A stretch of DNA of 64,000 nt from Paracidovorax konjaci (GCF_900112675.1 NZ_FOMQ01000009.1:124001-188000); one strand, 5' to 3'; counted from the first letter of the stretch, positions 7,487 through 20,642 are shown. The notes: generated by a model from the sequence alone, not told the origin. Numbers and translations: made by a program.

Positions 7487-9532
7487 TTGAAACTCCAGAA
7501 TCACCTGGTCCACCGCCAGCGATTCGCCCTTGCCGGCCACCACCTTGTCCACCACGCCGTCCTGCGTGGCGAAGAGAATGTTCTCCATCTTCATCGCCTC
7601 GATCACCGCGAGCTTCTCGCCGGCCTGCACCTTCTGGCCCGGCTGCACGGCGATGTCCACCAGCAGGCCCGGCATGGGCGAGAGCAGGAATTTGCTCAGG
7701 TCCGGCGGCGCCTTGAAGGGCATGAGCTGGTGCAGACGCGCGCCGAGCGGCGAAAGCACCAGGGCCTCTATCTGCGTGCCGTTGTGCGCGATGCGCAGCG
7801 CCAGCGGGTTCTTGCCGGCGCCCCGCTCCACCTGGGCGGTGAAGCCGATGCCGTTGCACTGGCCCTGCACGCGGACCTGGCCGAGCGTGGCGGCGCTGCT
7901 GATCTGGTAGTCGCGCCCCTCCACGTGCACGAGGCTGGAACCCGAGGCATCCTGGAAGTCGGTCACCGAGACGGCGTGGTGGGCATGCTGCCCTTCGGCG
8001 TCCAGCGCCACCACGACGAACTGCTCGCCCACCTTCACCTCGTGCCCCGCGAGCTGGCCGCTGATGCCGCGGGCGCGCGCGCGGTAGCGGCGGTGCATGT
8101 AGGCCGCCAGCGCGACGAGGAAGAGCGGGTCGTCGTGCGGCACGTCCTCGGCATGGAAGCCCTGGCCGTAGTGCTCAGCGATGAAGCCGGTGTTGAACCG
8201 CCCCGACACGAAGTCCGGGTGCGCGAGCAGCGCCGCCTGGAACGGGATGTTGCTGCTGATGCCGCGGATCACGAAGCCATTGAGCGCCGCGCGCATCTTG
8301 TGGATGGCGTCCTGCCGGTCGGTGCCGTGCACGATGAGCTTGGCGATCATCGAGTCGTAGACCATGGGGATCTCGCCGCCCTCGTACACGCCCGTGTCCA
8401 CGCGCACGCCGAGCTTCTTGTCGGTGTCGGCCTGGAACATGCTCTCCTCCGGCGGCTGGAAGCGCACCAGCCGGCCCGTGGAGGGCAGGAAGTTGCGGAA
8501 CGGGTCCTCCGCGTTGATGCGGCATTCGATGGCCCAGCCGTCGCGGCGCACGTCGGCCTGCGCGATGGGCAGCGGCTCGCCGGCCGCCACGCGGATCATC
8601 AGCTCCACGAGGTCCAGGCCCGTGATGCATTCGGTCACCGGGTGCTCCACCTGCAGGCGCGTGTTCATCTCCAGGAAGTAGAAGTCCTGGTCCTTGCCCA
8701 CCACGAACTCCACCGTGCCCGCGCTCTGGTACTTCACGGCCTTGGCGAGGGCCACGGCCTGCTCGCCCATGGCCTTGCGCGTCGCGTCGCTGATGAAGGG
8801 CGACGGCGCCTCCTCGATCACCTTCTGGTGGCGCCGCTGGATGGAGCATTCGCGCTCGTTCAGGTAGATCACATTGCCCTGGCTGTCGCCCAGGATCTGG
8901 ATCTCGATGTGGCGCGGCTGCTGCACGAACTTCTCGATGAAGATGCGGTCGTCGCCGAAGCTGTTGCGCGCCTCGTTCTGGCAGGCGGCGAAGCCTTCCA
9001 GCGCCTCCTTGTCGTCGTAGGCCACGCGCAGGCCCTTGCCGCCACCGCCGGCCGACGCCTTAATCATCACCGGGTAGCCGATGTCGCGCGCGATCCCGAC
9101 GGCTGCTTCAGCCGACGGGATGGCGTCGTTCCAGCCCGGGATGGTGTTGACCTTCGCTTCGTTGGCCAGCTTCTTGGAGGCGATCTTGTCGCCCATGGCC
9201 GCGATCGAATGCGCGCGCGGGCCGATGAAGGCGATGCCTTCGTCCTCGCAGCGCTGCGCGAAGGCCTCGTTCTCCGACAGGAAGCCGTAGCCCGGGTGGA
9301 TGGCCTGCGCGCCGGTCTGCTTGCAGGCCGCGATGATGCGGTCGGCCTGCAGGTAGCTCTCGCGGCTGGGTGCCGCGCCGATGTGCACGGCTTCGTCCGC
9401 CAGCTTCACGTGGCGCGCGTCCCGGTCGGCGTCGGAGTAGACGGCCACGGTGGCGATGCCCATGCGGCGGGCGGTGGCGATGACGCGGCAGGCGATCTCA
9501 CCGCGGTTGGCAATCAGGATTTTGGTGAACAT
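7484..9532 (-). CDS. pccA: Propionyl/acetyl-CoA carboxylase alpha subunit (biotin carboxylase + BCCP)
   Basis: 682-aa biotin-dependent carboxylase chain. N-terminal biotin carboxylase: KILIANRGEIACRVI (residues 4-18), ATP-grasp glycine loop ASAGGGGKGLR, FLEMNTRLQVEHPVTE active-site segment. A BT-type linker follows. The C-terminal biotinyl domain carries AMKM with the biotin lysine at K648. It carboxylates its own biotin with ATP and bicarbonate; the PccB partner at 10186-11718 transfers the CO2 to propionyl-CoA. Operon context with methylmalonyl-CoA mutase and meaB makes propionyl-CoA the likely substrate. Depends on biotin supply (bioB is nearby). Confidence 0.93.
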   Translation of the reverse strand: MFTKILIANRGEIACRVIATARRMGIATVAVYSDADRDARHVKLADEAVHIGAAPSRESYLQADRIIAACKQTGAQAIHPGYGFLSENEAFAQRCEDEGIAFIGPRAHSIAAMGDKIASKKLANEAKVNTIPGWNDAIPSAEAAVGIARDIGYPVMIKASAGGGGKGLRVAYDDKEALEGFAACQNEARNSFGDDRIFIEKFVQQPRHIEIQILGDSQGNVIYLNERECSIQRRHQKVIEEAPSPFISDATRKAMGEQAVALAKAVKYQSAGTVEFVVGKDQDFYFLEMNTRLQVEHPVTECITGLDLVELMIRVAAGEPLPIAQADVRRDGWAIECRINAEDPFRNFLPSTGRLVRFQPPEESMFQADTDKKLGVRVDTGVYEGGEIPMVYDSMIAKLIVHGTDRQDAIHKMRAALNGFVIRGISSNIPFQAALLAHPDFVSGRFNTGFIAEHYGQGFHAEDVPHDDPLFLVALAAYMHRRYRARARGISGQLAGHEVKVGEQFVVVALDAEGQHAHHAVSVTDFQDASGSSLVHVEGRDYQISSAATLGQVRVQGQCNGIGFTAQVERGAGKNPLALRIAHNGTQIEALVLSPLGARLHQLMPFKAPPDLSKFLLSPMPGLLVDIAVQPGQKVQAGEKLAVIEAMKMENILFATQDGVVDKVVAGKGESLAVDQVILEFQ

Positions 9533-9593
9533 GGTGCGTCGAAGGAGGTGTTGCGTTCGGGCGGGCGCGGGGTGGCGTGGGGGGCGGCGCGGC

Positions 9594-10130
9594 TCAGGTG
9601 CGATCGATGGCCGGGCTCATGTCCTCCATCCACAGCACGTTGTCCGCATAGGACTGCAGGTCGGGCGAGAGGCTGGACATCGAGCCCGAGACCCACACTT
9701 CCTTGTGCAGCTCGGACTTGACGTAGGAGATGGCGTCCTCGAAGTCCCCGTCGCCCGCGGACAGGATCAGGCGGTCGTAGACGTTCTGCGCCGCCAGCTT
9801 GATCATCAGCGTGGCGATGCCGACGTCCACGCCCTTCTGCACCCAGCGGTCGGACGAGTGGCTGCAGGAGGGGCAGTGCACGTGCAGTTTCTTCAGCTTG
9901 TAGAGCTGCACGCGGAACTTCGGGCCCATGGGCGGCGCCGTCTTGATCCAGGCGTGGAAGGAGTTCTGCGCATCGGTGGCGGGCTCGGTCGCCGAGTTGA
10001 GGTAGTAGCTTTCGTAGATCGGCCCGCCGTTCAGGCGCGTGATCTCGTTCTTCAGCTTCAGGTAATCGAAGGGCTTGGACTTTCCGTAGCTGAAAAGGTA
10101 GGCGCCGTCGACGATCCAGACGGTTTTCAT
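9594..10130 (-). CDS. NYN-domain (PIN-like) protein
   Basis: 178-aa LabA/DUF88-type protein with the PIN-like NYN fold. The acidic metal-site residues appear in WIVDGAYLF (D8), KGVDVGIATLMI and LSAGDGDFEDAI. A CPSC pair lies at about residues 86-89, but no second CxxC is seen, so a zinc ribbon is doubtful. NYN proteins are predicted single-strand RNA endonucleases. It lies between pccB (55 bases upstream) and pccA (61 bases downstream) on the same strand and is presumably part of the operon transcript, but no pathway role follows from that. Composition matches its GC-rich neighbours, so it is not part of the AT-rich insert. Confidence 0.82.
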   Translation of the reverse strand: MKTVWIVDGAYLFSYGKSKPFDYLKLKNEITRLNGGPIYESYYLNSATEPATDAQNSFHAWIKTAPPMGPKFRVQLYKLKKLHVHCPSCSHSSDRWVQKGVDVGIATLMIKLAAQNVYDRLILSAGDGDFEDAISYVKSELHKEVWVSGSMSSLSPDLQSYADNVLWMEDMSPAIDRT

Positions 10131-10185
10131 AGGCCTCCCGCTGCGGCCGGGCGCGGCGCGCCGGGAGTCTTCGGGGATCCGCCGT

Positions 10186-11718
<1,533 letters not shown>

Positions 11719-11731
11719 AAAACTCCTAATA

Positions 11732-13708
11732 CTAGCTATTAATTTGTTGCTCTATTAGACGCATTTCTTTGTCATTTAATCCCAAAATTGCATCAAAATA
11801 ATAACCCCGCTTGGTTGTAATTGCCACGTCCAAGCATTCCATCAATAACCTAGAAGCATAGAAGAAATTGATAAATTGCTCAGGCTTAATAAAATAGCCA
11901 CCCAGTAGCCTAGCCAAGTCGAGCGGATCTTCTTTAAGGAATGCCGCTGCAGCAGACGAAATTCTTGCGCTTTGTTGATATTTTATCTTCGCAGCTCTTG
12001 ATTTCAAAAAGGAATTGAGTACATTAATATGTTCCGCAAATTTACTCAACTCTGCACTTGTCAGGGAAGGCTGTCTGAGTTTTTGCACATATTTCTCAAT
12101 TTGATCCCGCAGCCCGGCGAAATATTGATAAATACTACCAATCGGTGGAGATGTGTTTATCTCCATCAGCTTAGCCTCACAGTAGCACCAACCTAAAAAA
12201 ATGAGCACCCCAGAACTAGCGACCTTCATGTTTAGTACTTGTTGCAGAATTTCATCAAGAAGAGAATCCGCCTCGGGCAAAAGAGCAACCGTATATATCA
12301 TTACCTCGCGCCACTTCTGATCATTCAGCGCGGATTTAACAATTTGTCTTCTCAGATTTGCATTTTGATTTTTCGCAACAAAACAAGCGGTAAAATATTC
12401 CTGAATCGTTAAATGGGAGAATGTATATAAGTCTTTAGCTCTTTCAATTACCAAGCCATGTTGAGCTTCAATTTGCTTAACTAGTTCCGAACCGTCCACT
12501 TCGGAGTTAATGTCGGCATCAGGGAGGCTGTTTATAAATTTTTCAATGACCGTGGAGATTTCGGCCTTACGAAAAACCGTCCTGGAATCAAAGTAAAATT
12601 TAGCTGCCACAGTTTCCAATAACTGCTGACGTTGCCCAAAAGATAAGTTCTCATAAAACGCGTCGCGCACAATTAATCGTGACGTATCCCATTTTTTTAA
12701 AAGCGCATTTATAGCTTCTTGATAAACATCGACTTGGCGGGTGGGAAAAGTTAAAGTCTCATCAAATGCTAGACAAAGCAGTGTTAGCAAAAGAGGTGTT
12801 CTCCCCAGATCGCGGAAGCCAGCGCTCCTCGGGTTCCGCCATGCGTCTAAAAAGAGCGCCAGCTGTTTGGATTCGTTTCCATACCAGAGATTTGCAAAAA
12901 GCTCCTGTTGCTCACTCGTAAAGTCCGCCACCTCCACGTATGAAAATCGTTCAAACGAGTAATCAGTAGCTGCTGTCCTGCAAGTTAGGCAATACTTATT
13001 TTTATAGTATTTATTTGAAAAATCAACAATATCTTTTATTATTCGATTTCTTTTATCTTGCCATTGATTAACCTCATCAAGCCCATCGAAAAGAATTAAT
13101 GCTTTACCAGCATCTAATAGTGATTCAACAAACTTCTCCGAATCAGGGAAGCCACATATTTCAAATTGCTTCGAAATGTATTTTAGTAAATTACTCGATG
13201 AGTCGCTCCAATCTTTTAATGATATAAAAATCGGAGTAGCTTCACTTCCCTTGCGGCAGGCAACGATTGCCAAGTGCTTTAGAAAGGTTGTTTTTCCCGC
13301 ACCAGGACGACCAAGAATAAATGTATTCTTATTGCCAAGCGCGACATCTTCAGCTTTAATACGCTCCCTGGCATCCAAATTGCCACGTACATCAAATTCA
13401 TCTTCATCAAGACTCTCAGCATATCTCCTAATCGCAGAGAGCTTGTCAAAGACATAAACATCAGTATATATTTTGTCTATCTCGATTTCTTTAGGATTTC
13501 CTAGTACCTTGGTGCACCGCACAATTTTTAAGAGATTAGATTTATATCTGCTCTCTGCTTCATGCCACTGCAATTGCGCCCATGAATCTGAAACTCTTTT
13601 AACGATGAGCTCAGCACCCTTTGTAACTCCTTTTTTTGCAGCAACTATAGCAAGCTGTGTTGTTGGATTTTTTAAATTCTCCCACGCCCACTCAACAATT
13701 TCATTCAT
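11732..13708 (-). CDS. NACHT-domain STAND NTPase (bNACHT-like, candidate anti-phage protein)
   Basis: 658-aa protein, much more AT-rich than every neighbour. Residues 1-120 are mainly helical. The NACHT module follows: Walker [10 protein letters not shown] (133-141), Walker [11 protein letters not shown] (204-213), the CLTCRT sensor segment (240-245), [14 protein letters not shown] (302-315) and the winged-helix signature [14 protein letters not shown] (428-441). Residues 450-658 are helical with no recognisable repeats. Bacterial NACHT proteins of this general type are known phage-defence NTPases that oligomerise on sensing infection; no effector nuclease or protease domain is visible here. 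Start ATG has a GGGAGGGG ribosome site and overlaps meaB by 8 bases. Defence function is inferred from family. Confidence 0.85.
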   Translation of the reverse strand: MNEIVEWAWENLKNPTTQLAIVAAKKGVTKGAELIVKRVSDSWAQLQWHEAESRYKSNLLKIVRCTKVLGNPKEIEIDKIYTDVYVFDKLSAIRRYAESLDEDEFDVRGNLDARERIKAEDVALGNKNTFILGRPGAGKTTFLKHLAIVACRKGSEATPIFISLKDWSDSSSNLLKYISKQFEICGFPDSEKFVESLLDAGKALILFDGLDEVNQWQDKRNRIIKDIVDFSNKYYKNKYCLTCRTAATDYSFERFSYVEVADFTSEQQELFANLWYGNESKQLALFLDAWRNPRSAGFRDLGRTPLLLTLLCLAFDETLTFPTRQVDVYQEAINALLKKWDTSRLIVRDAFYENLSFGQRQQLLETVAAKFYFDSRTVFRKAEISTVIEKFINSLPDADINSEVDGSELVKQIEAQHGLVIERAKDLYTFSHLTIQEYFTACFVAKNQNANLRRQIVKSALNDQKWREVMIYTVALLPEADSLLDEILQQVLNMKVASSGVLIFLGWCYCEAKLMEINTSPPIGSIYQYFAGLRDQIEKYVQKLRQPSLTSAELSKFAEHINVLNSFLKSRAAKIKYQQSARISSAAAAFLKEDPLDLARLLGGYFIKPEQFINFFYASRLLMECLDVAITTKRGYYFDAILGLNDKEMRLIEQQINS

Positions 13709-14735
13709 AATCCCCTCCCATTTTTAAAAAAACTCTTAACAGTCTTCGTGCAGCAGTTGAAGCAGGAACTTCATTTGAAATAACGAGTTTGGAGAAATAT
13801 GGCAATAACTCCTTAATATCATTATTGGTGTTAAATGCCAATTTGAGGCCCGCATCGATGCGCTCCCACATCCAGGACTGAGCCTGCTGGCGGCGGCGCG
13901 CATCCAGGCGCCCGTTGACACCCTGCAGCCGCCGGAAGTCCTGCACGGCCGCCCAGAAGGCGTCCACGCCGCGGCCCTGCAGCGCGCTGATCTGCAGCAC
14001 GCGCGGGTGCCACAGGGCCTCGTCGTGGCGCGCATGCTCGGGGTGGCCGTGCTGGCCGATGAGCCGCAGGCTGGAGGTGATCTGCGCCTCGGCGCGCGTG
14101 GCGGCGTGCGGGTCGATGTCGGCCTTGTTGATGGCCACGAGGTCCGCGATCTCCATCACGCCCTTCTTGATCGCCTGCAGGTCGTCGCCGGCGTTGGGCA
14201 GCTGCATGAGCACGAACATGTCGGTCATGCCGGCCACGGCGGTCTCGCTCTGGCCCACGCCCACGGTCTCGACGATCACCACGCCGTAGCCGGCCGCCTC
14301 GCAGACCAGCATGGCCTCGCGCGTCTTCTCGGCCACGCCGCCCAGCGTGCCGCTCGACGGGCTCGGGCGGATGTAGGCCTGCTCGTGCACCGACAGCCGC
14401 TCCATGCGCGTCTTGTCGCCCAGGATGGAGCCGCCCGAGACGCTGGACGACGGGTCGATGGTCAGCACCGCCACGCGGTGGCCCTGCGCGATGAGGTGCA
14501 GGCCCAGCGTTTCGATGAAGGTGGATTTGCCCACGCCGGGCACGCCGCTCAGGCCCAGCCGGAAGGCCCGGCCGGTGTGCGGCAGCAGCGCGGTGAGCAG
14601 CGCATCGCCCTGCGCGCGGTGGTCGGCGCGGGTGGATTCGAGCAGCGTGATGGCCTTGGCCATGGCGCGGCGCTGCACCGGGCCGGGCGCGCCGGTGATG
14701 CCGGTGAAGAGCGGGTGCGGAGCCTGCGTGTTCAT
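13701..14735 (-). CDS. meaB: Methylmalonyl-CoA mutase G-protein chaperone (MeaB/ArgK), chimeric 3' end
   Basis: 344-aa SIMIBI-class GTPase that protects and reloads cobalamin in methylmalonyl-CoA mutase. Seen: P-loop GVPGVGKST (64-72), LTIDPSSSVSGGSILGDKTRM switch region (91-111), VETVGVGQSE (155-164), NKAD (203-206). Start at MNTQAPHP, with ATGA overlap to the GNAT gene stop. Residues 1-298 use GC-rich codons; from L299 to the end (about 13841-13701) the DNA is AT-rich like the following NACHT gene. The tail still looks like MeaB (PASTAARRLL near 325-333), so the enzyme should be complete, with a replaced C-terminal dimerisation segment. Confidence 0.92.
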   Translation of the reverse strand: MNTQAPHPLFTGITGAPGPVQRRAMAKAITLLESTRADHRAQGDALLTALLPHTGRAFRLGLSGVPGVGKSTFIETLGLHLIAQGHRVAVLTIDPSSSVSGGSILGDKTRMERLSVHEQAYIRPSPSSGTLGGVAEKTREAMLVCEAAGYGVVIVETVGVGQSETAVAGMTDMFVLMQLPNAGDDLQAIKKGVMEIADLVAINKADIDPHAATRAEAQITSSLRLIGQHGHPEHARHDEALWHPRVLQISALQGRGVDAFWAAVQDFRRLQGVNGRLDARRRQQAQSWMWERIDAGLKLAFNTNNDIKELLPYFSKLVISNEVPASTAARRLLRVFLKMGGDYE

Positions 14736-15262
14736 GCGCCCGCCTCCGCTGCAGCGCCCGCCCACGACGGGCTCCAGCGGTATTCGGTGTCGAAAGGCTC
14801 CTCGGCCACCGGCCGGAAGCCGTGGCGCAGATAGAAGCGGTTGGCATCGCTGCCCTTGAGCGCGCACAGGGTCACGTCGCAGCCGCGCTCCCGGGCTTGC
14901 GCCTGCACCCAGGCCATGGCCCAGCTGCCGGCCCCCGCGCCCTGCGCACCGGGGCGCAGGTAGAGGTGGTGCAGCCGCAGCGTGCCGTCCGCCGCGCGCG
15001 GCAGCAGCGTGAGGTAGCCGATGCGCTCGCCGCCCCGCACGATGTGGCGCATGCCCTGCGGCACGAAGGCGTCGCGCAGCCGCTCGCGCACGCGCACCGG
15101 GTCGAAGCGGCCCAGCCGCTCCAGGCTTTCGCGCAGCGCCTCGGCGCGCAGCTCGGCCATGGCGGCGAAGTCGCCTTCGGTGACGGGCTCCCAGGCCAGG
15201 CCGGCAGCGCCGGAGAGCGGTGAGTCGGCAGCCGGAGAATCGGGCATCGCGCAGGTACGCAT
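14732..15262 (-). CDS. GNAT family N-acetyltransferase
   Basis: 176-aa protein with one GNAT fold. RLHHLYLRPGAQGAGAGSWAM (about residues 95-115) is the acetyl-CoA pyrophosphate-binding motif A, and SDANRFYLRHGFRPV is motif B. It begins 2 bases after the mutase stop and its TGA overlaps the meaB ATG, so it is translationally coupled inside the mutase-meaB unit. A second in-frame ATG at 15247 (MPDSP) is an alternative start. The acceptor is unknown. Acetylation of an acyl-CoA enzyme or of the mutase machinery would fit the context but nothing in the sequence proves it. Confidence 0.85.
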   Translation of the reverse strand: MRTCAMPDSPAADSPLSGAAGLAWEPVTEGDFAAMAELRAEALRESLERLGRFDPVRVRERLRDAFVPQGMRHIVRGGERIGYLTLLPRAADGTLRLHHLYLRPGAQGAGAGSWAMAWVQAQARERGCDVTLCALKGSDANRFYLRHGFRPVAEEPFDTEYRWSPSWAGAAAEAGA

Positions 15263-15264
15263 CC

Positions 15265-17433
<2,169 letters not shown>

Positions 17434-17563
17434 GGAAACGGCTCGCTGTGAGGGATGGCAATGCCCGCGCCGCCTTGTCTCCGGGCGTGTCGCGAGAGAT
17501 GCGGCCAAGTCTATCCGATCCGTAATTATTAATTTATAGTTTTTTTGGGCTACATTTCGCGCC
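17434..17563. promoter_or_regulatory. Divergent promoter region, propionate operon / GntR
   Basis: 130-base gap between divergent starts. It contains a conspicuous AT-rich core (about 17520-17550, TAATTATTAATTTATAG then a T-run) in otherwise GC-rich DNA, suited to overlapping promoters and a GntR operator. I could not assign precise -35/-10 boxes. Confidence 0.5.
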
Positions 17564-18199
17564 ATGTCCACGGCCCCGCTGACCCCCCGCGCGCTCTACG
17601 AAGAGGTGGCGGAGCAATTGCGCCAGCGCATCTTCCAGCGCCAGCTGGAGCCCGGGAGCTGGATCGACGAGCTGAAGATCGCCGAGGAGTTCGGCATCAG
17701 CCGCACCCCCCTGCGCGAAGCGCTCAAGGTGCTGGCGGCCGAGGGCCTGGTCACCATGAAGGTGCGCCGCGGCGCCTATGTGACCGAGGTGTCCGACAAG
17801 GACCTGCGCGACGTCTACCACCTGCTGGCCCTGCTGGAGAGCGACGCGGCGCGCGTGGTGGCGGGCCGTGCCTCGGACGCGCAGATGCGCGAACTGGAGG
17901 CGCTGCACGCCGAACTCTCGGCCGCCGTGGCCGACCGCGAGCGCTTCTTCAGCGTGAACGAGCGCTTCCACATGCGGCTGCTGGAGCTGGCCGACAACCG
18001 CTGGCGCAACCAGATGGTGGCCGACCTGCGCAAGGTGATGAAGCTCAACCGGCACAACTCGCTGCTGCGCCAGGGCCGCATCGAAGAGTCGCTGCGCGAG
18101 CATGGCGACATCCTGGCCGCCCTGCAGGCGCGGGACGCGGAAGCCGCGGCCACCGCCATGCTGGGCCATTTCAGCCAGGGCCTGCAGGCCGCGGCCTGA
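17564..18199 (+). CDS. GntR family regulator, FCD (FadR) subfamily
   Basis: 211-aa regulator. The winged HTH spans about residues 8-75 ([27 protein letters not shown], with the PLREAL signature). The all-helical FCD effector domain spans about 85-205, with metal/ligand residues in [14 protein letters not shown] and a later EHGDIL histidine. Divergent from the methylmalonyl-CoA mutase operon, so it is the likely local regulator, sensing an organic acid or acyl-CoA of the propionate pathway (inference). Confidence 0.92.
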   Translation: MSTAPLTPRALYEEVAEQLRQRIFQRQLEPGSWIDELKIAEEFGISRTPLREALKVLAAEGLVTMKVRRGAYVTEVSDKDLRDVYHLLALLESDAARVVAGRASDAQMRELEALHAELSAAVADRERFFSVNERFHMRLLELADNRWRNQMVADLRKVMKLNRHNSLLRQGRIEESLREHGDILAALQARDAEAAATAMLGHFSQGLQAAA

Positions 18200-18467
18200 A
18201 GCCAGCCGCGGGCCCGGAGGCCCCGGTCGGCCGCACGGGCTGGCTTCTCCCCTAGAACGCCAGCCTGACATGGAGCTTTCGCGGCCACGGCGCGCGGCCG
18301 GCCGGGGGGCATTTGCGCCCGTGCTTGCCCCCGAAGGCCCATCCCCGGCATCATGGCGACACAAACCGATACGTCGCACCACACACAAGGCAGGCGATCC
18401 ATTCAGGCGGCACCTCCGGGTCCGGGCCGCGCGGGAGACGCCCTGCCATCCGGGAGGACCACCGCGC

Positions 18468-20642
18468 ATGCTGGATCTGGAGCGTTTTTTCCTGTGGGAG
18501 GGAGCCGAGGGCCCGGCGCCTTCGTCGCTGCTGGTCGGCAGCCACGATCCCGTGCTCGTCACGCTGTCGGTGGCCGTGGCGGTCCTGTCGTCCACGCTGG
18601 CGCTGTATCTCTCGGGCCAGGCGCGCAATGCCCAGGTCGCGCTCTCGCGCACACTGGCGCTGACCAGCGCGGGCGTGGCCCTCGGCGCGGGCATCTGGGC
18701 CATGCATTTCATCGGCATGCTCTCCTTCACGCTCTGCGCGCCGGTGCACTACGACGTGGGGACCACGCTGCTGTCGATGCTGCCGGCCATGGCCGCGTCC
18801 TGGCTGGCGCTCTCGCTGCTGGCGCGCGACCGCGTGGCCACGCGGCAATGGCTGCTGGGCGGCGTGCTGGTGGGCGCGGGCATCGGGACGATGCACTACA
18901 TGGGCATGGCCGCGATGCGCATGGCGCCGCTGCTGCGCTACGACCCGGTGTGGTTCCTGGCCTCGCTGGCCGTGGCGGTGGTGCTGGCGAACGCGGCGCT
19001 CTGGGTGCGCTTCATGCTCCAGCGCCGCATCGGCATGGCCGCCTGGCAGGCGAACCTGCTGGGCGGCGCCATCATGGGCACGGCCATCGCGGGCATGCAC
19101 TACACGGCCATGGCCGCCGCCCGCTTCGTGGGTACCGCCGAGCCGGAGGGCGCGGATGCCCATGAATGGGCGCTGATGCTGGCGCTCACGGTGGCGCTGG
19201 TCACGGCCTGCGTGGGCCTGTTCGCGGGCGCGGTGAACGGCCTCATCCTCTACCGCGACCTCTACCGCAAGGTGCGGCGCAGCGAATCCCGCCTGCGCGC
19301 GCTGGTGGACACCGCCGTGGACGGCATCATCACCATCGACAGCAAAGGCATCGTGCAGAGCTTCAACCAGTCGGCCGAGCGCATCTTCGGGTGGGCCGCC
19401 GCCGACGTGCAGGGCCGCAACATCCGCATGCTGATGCCCTCGCCCTACGCCCAGGCGCACGACGGTTATCTGGAGCGCTACCTCGCCACGGGCGAGGCAC
19501 GCATCATCGGCACGGGCCGCGAGGTGGTGGGCCTGCACCGCGACGGCAGCGCCATCCCGCTGCGCCTGTCCATCGGCCGTGCGGATGCCCCCGGGGGGCC
19601 GCTCTTCGTGGGGTTCCTGATCGACCTGCGCGGCGTCAAGGAAGCCGAGATGCGCCTGGGCATCGCCGCCAGCGTGTTCGAGCACAGCTACGAGGCCGTG
19701 CTGATCCTCGATTCGGACCACCATGTCGTGGACGCCAACCCCGCGTTCGAGCGCATGACCGGCCTGTGCCGCGAAGACCTGCTGGGCCATCCGCTCGAAG
19801 ACCTGTATCCGGCGGCGGCCGGCGCGGACGACGCCGACCCCGATGCGCCCGCGCCCGCCCGCACCCGGTTCCCGGCGGTGTGGCGGGCCGTGCAGTCGCA
19901 GGGCTATTGGCAGGGCGAGATGCTCGGGCGCGGCGTGGAAAGCGCCATGCCCCAGCGCGTGTCCATCGCCGGCGTGCTCGGCAAGGAGGGGCACCCGCAC
20001 CATTACATCGTGGTCATCACCGACATCAGCCAGCTCAAGGCCCATGAGCTGGAACTGGAGCACATCGCGCTCTACGACAGCCTCACGGGCCTGCCCAACC
20101 GCCGCCTGCTGTCCGACCGGCTCGTGCATGCCATCGCCCAGGCCCAGCGGCGCCGCCAGCTCCTGGCCGTGTGCTACCTCGACCTGGACGGCTTCAAGCG
20201 CGTAAACGACCAGCACGGCCACGCGGCCGGCGACCAGCTCCTGATCGAGGTCGGCCGCCGCATCCAGGCCCAGCTGCGTGCCGAGGACACGCTGGCCCGG
20301 CTGGGCGGCGACGAGATGGTGGTGCTCATCAACGGCCTGCAGACCCCGGGGGACTGCGACCCCCTCATCGAGCGCATCCTGCACGCCGTGCGCCAGCCCG
20401 TGCCGCTGTCGCACGGCCAGGGCTTCGTCTCGGCCAGCATCGGGCTCAGCTTCTACCCCCTGGACGGCGACGCGCCCGACCTGCTGCTGCGCCAGGCCGA
20501 CCATGCCATGTACGAGGCCAAGCAGGACGGCAAGAACCAGTGCCGGCGCTTCGGCGCGGCCGGCCCGGTGGCGCCGCCGGCCCGCACGGCCGCTGCGCCC
20601 GCCGGGCCCGCGGCGCTGCGGCCCGGAGCATCGGGAGAGTGA
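18468..20642 (+). CDS. MHYT-PAS-PAS-GGDEF membrane signalling protein
   Basis: 724-aa putative diguanylate cyclase. N-terminal seven-helix MHYT sensor with three repeats (MHFIGM, MHYMGM, MHYTAM) proposed to bind copper and sense a diatomic gas. Two PAS domains (about residues 265-375 and 385-510) follow, then GGDEF (about 530-690). The active-site signature reads GGDEM (near residue 613) instead of GGDEF. YDSLTGLPNRRL and DLDGFKRVND are normal, and no inhibitory RxxD site is obvious. Start at MLDLERFF has a GGGAGG site 10 bases upstream; the longer open frame back to 18102 overlaps the GntR gene. Its low-complexity Ala/Pro tail is disordered. Confidence 0.9.
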   Translation: MLDLERFFLWEGAEGPAPSSLLVGSHDPVLVTLSVAVAVLSSTLALYLSGQARNAQVALSRTLALTSAGVALGAGIWAMHFIGMLSFTLCAPVHYDVGTTLLSMLPAMAASWLALSLLARDRVATRQWLLGGVLVGAGIGTMHYMGMAAMRMAPLLRYDPVWFLASLAVAVVLANAALWVRFMLQRRIGMAAWQANLLGGAIMGTAIAGMHYTAMAAARFVGTAEPEGADAHEWALMLALTVALVTACVGLFAGAVNGLILYRDLYRKVRRSESRLRALVDTAVDGIITIDSKGIVQSFNQSAERIFGWAAADVQGRNIRMLMPSPYAQAHDGYLERYLATGEARIIGTGREVVGLHRDGSAIPLRLSIGRADAPGGPLFVGFLIDLRGVKEAEMRLGIAASVFEHSYEAVLILDSDHHVVDANPAFERMTGLCREDLLGHPLEDLYPAAAGADDADPDAPAPARTRFPAVWRAVQSQGYWQGEMLGRGVESAMPQRVSIAGVLGKEGHPHHYIVVITDISQLKAHELELEHIALYDSLTGLPNRRLLSDRLVHAIAQAQRRRQLLAVCYLDLDGFKRVNDQHGHAAGDQLLIEVGRRIQAQLRAEDTLARLGGDEMVVLINGLQTPGDCDPLIERILHAVRQPVPLSHGQGFVSASIGLSFYPLDGDAPDLLLRQADHAMYEAKQDGKNQCRRFGAAGPVAPPARTAAAPAGPAALRPGASGE

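Noticed and set aside
13701-13708. Translational frameshift fusing MeaB to the NACHT protein
   Set aside because: The 8-nt overlap is in different frames, but the NACHT gene has its own strong ribosome site and no slippery heptamer was seen at the overlap.
11719-13850. Target-site duplication flanking the AT-rich NACHT segment
   Set aside because: Compared both edges (near the pccB ribosome site and near codon 298 of meaB); only trivial short A/T matches, so no transposition footprint is claimed.
14736-14867. Longer meaB start
   Set aside because: The extension overlaps the GNAT gene in another frame; the ATGA overlap at 14732-14735 is the natural start.
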